The position numbers were made by a program, and so were the translations under genes. A model generated the notes under the pieces. The model searched no databases, was not told the DNA's origin, and saw only the letters and a program-made list of their open reading frames with translations. Positions 1 to 5,105 of a stretch of 5,452 nt of DNA are shown here, piece by piece. The stretch is from an uncultured Mucilaginibacter sp. (GTDB taxonomy: Bacteria; Bacteroidota; Bacteroidia; Sphingobacteriales; Sphingobacteriaceae). Position 1 is the first letter of the stretch, and each line of letters starts with the position of its first letter. The stretch lies in assembly GCA_946479225.1 (NCBI GenBank), contig CAMLFI010000206.1:1-5452 (forward strand), given 5' to 3'.

Positions 1-87
1 GATCTGTTTGCAGATACGGTTGGCGCATGTATGGGGATATTTAGTGTATTAATAACGATAAACGCGACAGAACATGTTAAAAAGTAA
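1..87 (+). CDS. C-terminal end of a membrane protein, possibly VanZ-like (5' partial)
   Basis: An open frame enters from the left edge and ends at TAA 85-87, giving 28 residues. The visible part starts DLFADTVGACMGIFSVLI and closes with a short charged tail, EHVKK. A hydrophobic stretch preceded by a D-x-x-A-(D/N)-T-x-G-A-x-x-G pattern resembles the last transmembrane helix of VanZ-like proteins, where a similar Asp-Leu-x-Ala-Asn-x-x-Gly-Ala pattern is common. VanZ-like proteins are small multi-helix inner-membrane proteins, mostly of unknown role in Bacteroidota. The stop lies 14 bases inside the next plus-strand gene, which suggests translational coupling with it. The fragment is too short to be sure of the family, or even that it is coding; another small membrane protein is possible. 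Confidence 0.42.
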   Translation, partial: DLFADTVGACMGIFSVLITINATEHVKK

Positions 88-211
88 AGTTATATTGATG
101 GCTTTGGCGCTGTTGCTCTGCACATCGGCATGCGGTATCTTCAAAAAAGATTGCGGCTGCCCTAAGTTTGGTAAAGTAAAAACAAGCACCGCACCCAACA
201 GCCGTACTTAA
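74..211 (+). CDS. Small cysteine-rich lipoprotein, 45 residues, function unknown
   Basis: ATG 74-76 to TAA 209-211 encodes 45 residues. Residues 1-20 form a lipoprotein signal peptide: a basic start (MLKSK), a hydrophobic core (VILMALALLL) and a lipobox-like end, CTSAC, which would place the lipidated cysteine at Cys20. The mature peptide of about 26 residues begins CGIFKKDCGCPKFG and continues with a basic, Ser/Thr/Asn-rich tail. The Cys27-Gly-Cys29-Pro-Lys-Phe motif recalls short uncharacterised lipoproteins of Bacteroidota; this is from memory. The ATG at codon 1 is preferred over the internal Met9 because only it supplies the basic N-region. The start overlaps the end of the upstream membrane-protein frame by 14 bases. 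A hairpin follows 10 bases after the stop. It could be a membrane-anchored metal- or thiol-binding peptide, but nothing here proves a function. Confidence 0.68.
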   Translation: MLKSKVILMALALLLCTSACGIFKKDCGCPKFGKVKTSTAPNSRT

Positions 212-220
212 AATCAACAT

Positions 221-252
221 CGGTTTTCTGTTCCACTACAGGAACAAAATCG
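221..252 (+). terminator. Imperfect hairpin after the lipoprotein gene, possible terminator
   Basis: Read on the plus strand, CGGTTTT (221-227) pairs with AAAATCG (246-252), with one G-U pair. After a 2-base bulge (CT), GTTCC (230-234) pairs with GGAAC (241-245) around the loop ACTACA. A run of five T lies at 258-262, a few bases past the stem, so it is not a textbook intrinsic terminator. Its place just after the lipoprotein stop fits ending plus-strand transcription. It could also act weakly on the convergent minus-strand operon. The stem is AU-rich and no folding energy was calculated. Confidence 0.38.
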
Positions 253-324
253 GCCAATTTTTCAACTAGCTGATTATCAGTAAATTAACCCAATCCCACA
301 GCTAAATTTCCTGACGAATAAGTT

Positions 325-428
325 GTTTCACTTTGTTCCAGGCAAAAACCGCAAACTGCTATATATCAACTTATTACTAAAAATCTTGTTCCGCTTTGTT
401 CCATTTGTTTCACCCCACACGTGGAACA
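325..428. repeat. Cluster of GTTCC/GGAAC repeats in the convergent spacer
   Basis: The 219 bases between the lipoprotein stop and the egtD stop contain no credible gene. They hold six copies of GTTCC or GGAAC (230, 241, 335, 388, 398 and 423), plus GTTTC variants at 325 and 407. Two 16-base stretches, 325-340 (GTTTCACTTTGTTCCA) and 388-403, differ at only two positions. Near the egtD stop, TGTTCCA (397-403) and TGGAACA (422-428) are perfect inverted copies 18 bases apart. On the minus strand a run of five T follows (opposite 379-383), so this pair could form part of a loose terminator for the egt operon. A perfect 11-base palindrome, CTGATTATCAG, lies at 270-280. The repeat structure is directly visible; its role is not known. 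Confidence 0.5.
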
Positions 429-430
429 GG

Positions 431-1414
431 TCAAGCCACCCATACCGCATCCATAAACCACTGCTTACTGTCAAACAGTTCGCGCACCGGGGTAAAGCCG
501 GCTTCGCGGGCCATTTGCTCGGTTTGCTTTATTGTAAACTTCTGCGATATCTCCATATAAATGTACTCATCCTTGGCAAAGCAGATGGTTTCGTCGCCAA
601 TATGCACTGTTTGGTCACTTAAGCTTACCAGATAGCTCTTGCAGGCACCGGTTTCAGGGTCGTAAGCGGCGTAATGGTCGAACTGCTCTATTTCAAAATC
701 GCCGTTAAGCTCTCTGTTTATCCTTTCCAATAGATTAAGATTGAACCTTTTGGTTATGCCTTCCTTATCGTTATAGGCCGCGAGCACCGTTTTAGGGGCC
801 TTTTTAAGGTCGATACCGATCAGCAGCATATCTCCCGGCGATAAGTGCCTGTTGAGCTCCTTAATAAACCCTATTGCCTCAGTAACCGGCATATTACCCA
901 CATTAGATCCCAAAAACATCACCACCTTGCGCCACTTTGACAGGGTCGCGGCCTTTTTAAGCATATCAAAATACTCCCCGTTAAGGCCGGTTATGTTAAG
1001 ACCAGGCAAGGTCAGCGGTAAGGTATTATTTAAGTAGGATATCACATTATCTGATATATCAATGGGCAGGTAAGTGAAGTCTATTTTCTGGTCAAGTAAG
1101 TATCGCAGCAGGTAGGTTGATTTCATGGCATCGCCTGCACCCAACTCTATCAGGTCAAACGGCCCGCCGTCGTCTGCAATTGCCTGAGCAAGTTCAGCTG
1201 TTTGTTGGGAGAATACCTCCAGCTCGCATTTGGTTGGGTAGTACTCCTCACAATTCATCAGTTCCTGAAATATCTTATCGCCTTTGGCATCATAAAAATA
1301 CTTGGAGTTTAGGCGTTTAGGGTTAGTGGTAAGCCCCTTTATTACGTCGGTATAAAACTGGCTGGTTTTTATATCAGGCGCGTCAGTTGTCATTGTAGAT
1401 GTAGTTTGATCCAT
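431..1414 (-). CDS. egtD: EgtD, L-histidine N-alpha-methyltransferase (hercynine synthase)
   Basis: This 327-residue cytosolic enzyme uses three S-adenosylmethionines to trimethylate the alpha-amino group of histidine, giving hercynine, the first step of ergothioneine synthesis. Length and motifs fit the EgtD family. EEYYPT (residues 56-61) is the family's substrate-pocket motif. IELGAGDAMKS (89-99) is the SAM-binding loop, and PIDIS (117-121) holds the acidic residue expected to bind the SAM ribose. FLGSNVGNMP (167-176) carries Asn174, matching the histidine-contacting Asn. IGIDLKK (199-205), AYND (213-216) and MEISQKF (287-293), with Glu288 and Ser290, complete the set. The chosen ATG lies 11 bases after the egtB stop with no strong ribosome-binding site; Met8 is an alternative start. 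It is the last gene of the operon and converges on the lipoprotein gene. The EgtD-EgtB pairing makes a generic DUF2260-type methyltransferase unlikely. Confidence 0.95.
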   Translation of the reverse strand: MDQTTSTMTTDAPDIKTSQFYTDVIKGLTTNPKRLNSKYFYDAKGDKIFQELMNCEEYYPTKCELEVFSQQTAELAQAIADDGGPFDLIELGAGDAMKSTYLLRYLLDQKIDFTYLPIDISDNVISYLNNTLPLTLPGLNITGLNGEYFDMLKKAATLSKWRKVVMFLGSNVGNMPVTEAIGFIKELNRHLSPGDMLLIGIDLKKAPKTVLAAYNDKEGITKRFNLNLLERINRELNGDFEIEQFDHYAAYDPETGACKSYLVSLSDQTVHIGDETICFAKDEYIYMEISQKFTIKQTEQMAREAGFTPVRELFDSKQWFMDAVWVA

Positions 1415-1425
1415 GTTTATTGATA

Positions 1426-2577
1426 TTAGTCCCTGGCCAGGCGGATCCCCGTAAACTGCCAGCGTAAATGAGTTTGAAAAAAGTTACGGTAAGTAGCCCT
1501 GCTATGTCCCGGCGATGTAACTTCTGATGCGCCTCGTAACACCTTCTGATTCACCATAAACTTACCGTTGTACTCGCCAATTGCGCCCGGCGCTTTGGCA
1601 AATCCTGGATAAGGCAGGTAGGCGCTTTCTGTCCATTCCCAGCTTTTGCCCCACTTAAACTGGTTTGCGGCGGCTTCCCATTCAAATTCGGTAGGCAGGC
1701 GCATGCCTTTCCAAGAAGCATAAGCATAGGCTTCAAAGAAGCTAATATGGCAAACGGGTTCTTTCAAATTAAGCGGCTCCAGGCCTCCGTAAGTATAATT
1801 ATGCCATTCGTCGTCCATCAAATGCCAGTAAAGTGGGGCTTCTATTTTGTTATTCTTTACCCAGTCCCAACCCTCGGCATGCCAATGGCGAAAATCTTGA
1901 TAGCCATCGGCATTAATAAATTCCAGATATTCCGCATTTGTTACCAGATTGGGACTTATCTGGTAGCTGTTTAAATAGACCTTGTGCCTGTTCAATTCAT
2001 TATCAAAACAAAAGTCATCGCCCTCAAAACCTATCTCGTATACATCTTCGGGCATGCTGATATAATCACCGTCAACCCATTCAACTTTAGGCGACAAGTA
2101 GTTTTTATCATAAGCCGGAAACAGCGGGTTATGCCCTAAAATATACTTGATATCGGTATGCAACAATTCCTGATGCTGCTCCTCGTGATTGAAGCCGAGC
2201 ATGATCAATTCCTTTACGTCGGCCGATGGCTCATGACAAAGGAAGTTAACCATCGCCTCATCAACATATTCGCGGTAGCGGTAAATATCAATAACTGTAG
2301 GCCGACTCAGGTTGCCCCTATCGGTACGAATTACCCTGTTGCCAACTGTTTCATAATAGCTGTTGAATACATAGTTATATTCCGGACTAAATTCCTGATA
2401 ACCCATAAAGTAGGGCTTCAATATAAAGGTCTCAAAAAACCAGGTAGTATGCCCCAAATGCCATTTAGGCGGACTTACATCCACCACAGGCTGCACCACA
2501 TAATCCTCGGTTTGCAGGTGGCTGCAAATAGTTTCTGTTAGTTTACGTGTTTTAAGGTAACGGTCTGTTAATTTCAT
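1426..2577 (-). CDS. egtB: EgtB, hercynine sulfoxide synthase (non-heme iron C-S bond-forming enzyme)
   Basis: This 383-residue enzyme is expected to join hercynine to a thiol (gamma-glutamylcysteine or cysteine) with O2, making the sulfoxide precursor of ergothioneine. Residues 1-160 form the DinB-like helical domain. WHLGHTTWFFE (39-49) supplies His43, and FNHEEQHQE (129-137) supplies His131 and His135; together these match the three-histidine iron site of EgtB. FNSYYETVG (71-79) and RGNLSRPT (87-94) are also characteristic. Residues from about 165 to the end form the FGE-sulfatase-like domain, with MRLPTEFEWEAA (292-303), WEWTESAYLPYPGF (313-326), GEYNGKFM (334-341), TYRNFF (362-367) and the terminal FTGIRLARD. 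The domain is compact: KWGK (308-311) runs straight into the WEWT motif, without the longer segment found in actinobacterial EgtB. The ATG directly abuts the TAA of the transporter gene, implying coupled translation. The thiol co-substrate cannot be read off with confidence. Confidence 0.94.
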   Translation of the reverse strand: MKLTDRYLKTRKLTETICSHLQTEDYVVQPVVDVSPPKWHLGHTTWFFETFILKPYFMGYQEFSPEYNYVFNSYYETVGNRVIRTDRGNLSRPTVIDIYRYREYVDEAMVNFLCHEPSADVKELIMLGFNHEEQHQELLHTDIKYILGHNPLFPAYDKNYLSPKVEWVDGDYISMPEDVYEIGFEGDDFCFDNELNRHKVYLNSYQISPNLVTNAEYLEFINADGYQDFRHWHAEGWDWVKNNKIEAPLYWHLMDDEWHNYTYGGLEPLNLKEPVCHISFFEAYAYASWKGMRLPTEFEWEAAANQFKWGKSWEWTESAYLPYPGFAKAPGAIGEYNGKFMVNQKVLRGASEVTSPGHSRATYRNFFQTHLRWQFTGIRLARD

Positions 2578-4149
2578 TTATTTCTCGTCCAGATAATGTT
2601 TCAGATCTGATATAGTTTTAACGCCTAACCCAGCTGCTTGTTTTTGCCGCATCATTAAAGCGTAAGCGTTATTAAACCCTATAGGTTGTAGCCATTTAAT
2701 ATGATACTGTTTGGCAAACTCCGTTTTTACATAGTTATACGTCTTGTTCTTGTCGCCGCCTAAGCCGTCAACAACCGTTTTCGGTGTTTTCAATATCGCC
2801 AGTAGTCCCGTTCCTGTATATTCAGGATAAAAATCTATCTGGTTATTAGTAAGCGCGTCAAAACATATTTTGGTGCCGCCTAGGCCTGTTTTAGTAGCTA
2901 CCGAATAATCCGTATATCCTTCAATCAGCATCGTGTACATATTCGCCAAAATGTATTGTTCTCCAAATATTTTTGAGCCGATACGCACCTCGCCGGCATG
3001 GCCATTTCTTGCAGGCCTCCATAATTTATGCGCTATTAAAAAATCCTTTGCTGCCTGATCGGGGCTTTGGTGAAGATAGTCGGTACGGTAATTTAAATCC
3101 GTCATCAGGCTATCATTTATTTTGCCGGATAGCAGATTTAATGTCTGCTCAAGGTCAGGAAATTTCTTCAATGCGTCTTCACTCACAATCGGCGCAGCAT
3201 AGTATGGTGGAAATATTTTCTTATCATCAACCAAAGTAACCAGATCAAAAGCTTTCAGGCGGCCATCGGTTGAGTATCCGCTTATAACATCCAGTTCCTT
3301 TTCAAAAGCAGCCTTGTACATCACCGCGTCGCTTATAACAATGGTGTGTATTTTTAAACCGTATTTACTTTGCAGGCCCAGGTTGCCATCCTGCCTGCCC
3401 ATAAACTCAGGTGTAAACCCCGCCGTAAGTTTGCCCCCATAAGCTGATGGTAAGAAATAAAACGACGAAAGCAATACAACCAATACCGGTGCAGCAACAA
3501 CAAGGACCTTTACTTTTTTAAGGTTGACTTTCTGCACCAGCGAAAGCAGTTGATCAAACAAAATAGCCAGTAAAGCCGCAGGAATAGCTCCTGCTAATAT
3601 CATGTTGGTATTATTGAGTGATATGCCTCCGAAAATGAACTCGCCCAGCCCACCAGCTGCAATATATGAGGCCAGTGTAGCCACACCCACATTAATAACC
3701 GTCGCGGTGCGGATGCCTGCCAATATTACGGGCATAGCAAGCGGCAATTCTACTTTGGTTAATATTTGGGATCTGCTCATACCCATGGCTAAAGCCGCCT
3801 CGCGTACGTCAGCATTAACGCCGGTAATGCCAGTGTAGGTATTTCGGATGATAGGTAACAGCGCGTATAAAAAAAGCGCGACGATAGCAGGTTTTGCCCC
3901 AATGCCTAAAACAGGTATTAAAAACCCTAGCAGCGCTATGCTTGGGATAGTTTGCATCACCCCTGCAAAGCCCAATATTGCCCCTCCAAAGTTCTTTCTG
4001 CGACTAATGAATATTCCCAATGGTAAGCCTATCAGTACAGCTATAAACAACGAAATAAAAGTAAGACCGATGTGTTGCAGGGTTTGCGCCAACAACTTAT
4101 CAGATTGCTGCTGCATAAATTGCCATAAATTTTGCTGTGCTTCATTCAT
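2578..4149 (-). CDS. Fused ABC permease and betaine-type substrate-binding protein with apparently permuted receptor domain (EgtU/OpuB-like)
   Basis: The 523-residue protein joins a membrane domain to an extracytoplasmic receptor. Residues 1-210 are an OpuCB/ProW-type permease with about five helices and the coupling loop EAALAMG-(9)-I/L-LP (117-136). A further helix (about 213-234) leads into the binding domain (about 239-523), of the quaternary-amine receptor family (OpuBC/OpuCC, EgtU). The receptor halves are in reversed order. Residues 239-376 (FTPEFMGRQDG, YSTDGRLKAFDL, FPPYYAAP, LSGKIND, LNY) match the usual second half. Residues 387-520 (VRIGSKIFGEQ, YPEYTGTGL, GFNNAYAL, ISDLKHYL) match the usual first half. 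Tyrosines 292, 316, 444 and 497 fall in motifs that form the aromatic cage for trimethylammonium groups. The start overlaps the ATPase gene by 8 bases, and the stop touches the egtB start. Fusion and context favour an ergothioneine or histidine-betaine importer; a general betaine osmoprotectant importer remains possible. Confidence 0.9.
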   Translation of the reverse strand: MNEAQQNLWQFMQQQSDKLLAQTLQHIGLTFISLFIAVLIGLPLGIFISRRKNFGGAILGFAGVMQTIPSIALLGFLIPVLGIGAKPAIVALFLYALLPIIRNTYTGITGVNADVREAALAMGMSRSQILTKVELPLAMPVILAGIRTATVINVGVATLASYIAAGGLGEFIFGGISLNNTNMILAGAIPAALLAILFDQLLSLVQKVNLKKVKVLVVAAPVLVVLLSSFYFLPSAYGGKLTAGFTPEFMGRQDGNLGLQSKYGLKIHTIVISDAVMYKAAFEKELDVISGYSTDGRLKAFDLVTLVDDKKIFPPYYAAPIVSEDALKKFPDLEQTLNLLSGKINDSLMTDLNYRTDYLHQSPDQAAKDFLIAHKLWRPARNGHAGEVRIGSKIFGEQYILANMYTMLIEGYTDYSVATKTGLGGTKICFDALTNNQIDFYPEYTGTGLLAILKTPKTVVDGLGGDKNKTYNYVKTEFAKQYHIKWLQPIGFNNAYALMMRQKQAAGLGVKTISDLKHYLDEK

Positions 4150-5098
4150 GGCGGAGACTGTTTATTTGCTGATAAAAGGCTGACATTAGTTCTTCAAACC
4201 CAAGCTTTCCAATTTCCTTATGCTCGCTATCGCGGATGGAGATATTTTCCGCACTCGTAAATTTCAACTGCTCCAACAAAAACCACAAACTTGCATCGGA
4301 TGGCAAAACAACGCCGCCCAATTCAAAAGTTCCCCCTTCAGGGGGCGGAGGGGGTTTCACTGCTTTAAACTCAAGCAGCAGGCGCTGCTCTTTTAAAAAA
4401 TCAAGCGCAAATTTATTAGCGGGTTTAAATAGCAAGTCTGCGGGGGTACCCAATTGCACAACACTGCCTTTATCCATCAAGCAAACGCGGTCACCCAGTT
4501 CAAAAGCTTCCTGTACATCGTGGGTAACCATGATGATGGTTTTGCGCTTCAATTCATCAAGGCCTTTAAACTCGGCCTGTATTTTTGAGCGGGTTATAGT
4601 ATCCAGCGCACCAAAGGGTTCATCCATTAATAATACCGGGGGATCTGCTACCAAAGCACGAGCCAGACCTACGCGTTGCTGCTGACCGCCGCTTAGTTCA
4701 TTTGGATAGATATTTAAGGTTTTTTTGTCGAGATGAAGTTTTTCCAGCAGCTCATGGGTACGGGTTTCTGTCTTCTTCTTATCCCATTGCAGCAATTGCG
4801 GCACTATTGCAATATTTTCAGCAACTGTATAATGCGGAAACAGTCCGGTGTTTTGTAATACATAACCTATGCCGCGCCTTAGCTCAGCTGCATCCATATT
4901 AAGGATATTCTCACCATTGATCAGTATTGTCCCCGACGTCGGTTCAATAAGGCGATTGATCATTTTAAGCAGTGTTGTTTTGCCGCATCCGCTGGTTCCT
5001 AATAAGACAAGCGTTTCCTGTTCGGTGACCTCAAATGAAACCTTATTAACGGCTTTTATATTACCGAATGATTTGCTTAGCTGTTCAACTTTTATCAC
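4142..5098 (-). CDS. ABC transporter ATPase, OpuCA/ProV family (partner of the fused permease; EgtV-like)
   Basis: This 318-residue cytosolic ATPase should power the adjacent permease. All nucleotide-binding motifs are intact: Walker A GTSGCGKTT (34-42), Q-loop Gln82, signature LSGGQQQR (135-142), Walker B VLLMDE (155-160), D-loop GALD (163-166) and switch His193. The sequence (IKVEQLSKSFG, LIEPTSGTILINGENI, GYVLQNTGLFPH) is typical of the quaternary-amine uptake ATPases. After about residue 245 the family usually has two CBS domains. Here there is only a tail of about 70 residues, whose end (AENISIRDSEHKEIGKLGFEELMSAF) looks like part of a single CBS unit. The tail begins with KPPPPPEGG (248-256), encoded by a C/G-run repeat. 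Translation most likely starts at GTG 5098-5096, since this gives the canonical IKVEQLSKSFG start; the gap to the preceding gene is 7 bases. Confidence 0.92.
   Translation of the reverse strand: MIKVEQLSKSFGNIKAVNKVSFEVTEQETLVLLGTSGCGKTTLLKMINRLIEPTSGTILINGENILNMDAAELRRGIGYVLQNTGLFPHYTVAENIAIVPQLLQWDKKKTETRTHELLEKLHLDKKTLNIYPNELSGGQQQRVGLARALVADPPVLLMDEPFGALDTITRSKIQAEFKGLDELKRKTIIMVTHDVQEAFELGDRVCLMDKGSVVQLGTPADLLFKPANKFALDFLKEQRLLLEFKAVKPPPPPEGGTFELGGVVLPSDASLWFLLEQLKFTSAENISIRDSEHKEIGKLGFEELMSAFYQQINSLRHE
4332..4354. repeat. C/G-run hairpin repeat inserted in frame in the ATPase gene
   Basis: On the plus strand this 23-base stretch is C5, TTCA, G5, CGGA, G5. The first two runs form a perfect 5-bp hairpin with a 4-base loop, and the third run offers an alternative partner. 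Its composition differs sharply from the surrounding AT-leaning coding sequence. Read on the minus strand it is in frame and encodes the P5-E-G-G segment (residues 249-256) between the ATPase core and the C-terminal tail. Similar C/G-run elements recur in Bacteroidota genomes, both between and within genes; this is from memory, and this window has only one copy. A simple proline-rich linker with no mobile origin is the alternative. Confidence 0.5.
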
Positions 5099-5105
5099 AG
5101 TGGTA

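Noticed and set aside
270..280. Palindrome CTGATTATCAG as an operator or attachment site
   Set aside because: Five-base arms around one base are common by chance, and it lies in a convergent spacer with no promoter or integrase nearby.
323..622. A 99-codon plus-strand open frame spanning the spacer and the end of egtD
   Set aside because: Most of it is antisense to the conserved C-terminus of EgtD, and its first part is translation of the GTTCC repeats (FVP-type repeats). It has no signal or domain.
1551..1736. A 61-codon minus-strand frame within egtB
   Set aside because: It lies in another frame inside the conserved FGE-like domain, whose own frame carries all the family motifs.
1426..2577. 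Ovothiol synthase OvoA or selenoneine synthase SenA instead of EgtB
   Set aside because: OvoA carries its own fused methyltransferase domain, and SenA is expected with selenium genes. Here the partner is a dedicated EgtD, so EgtB fits best.
4236..4685. A 149-codon plus-strand open frame opposite the ATPase gene
   Set aside because: It is antisense to a gene with all ABC ATPase motifs intact, its product is low-complexity (Ser/Gly/Pro-rich), and it has no recognisable domain.
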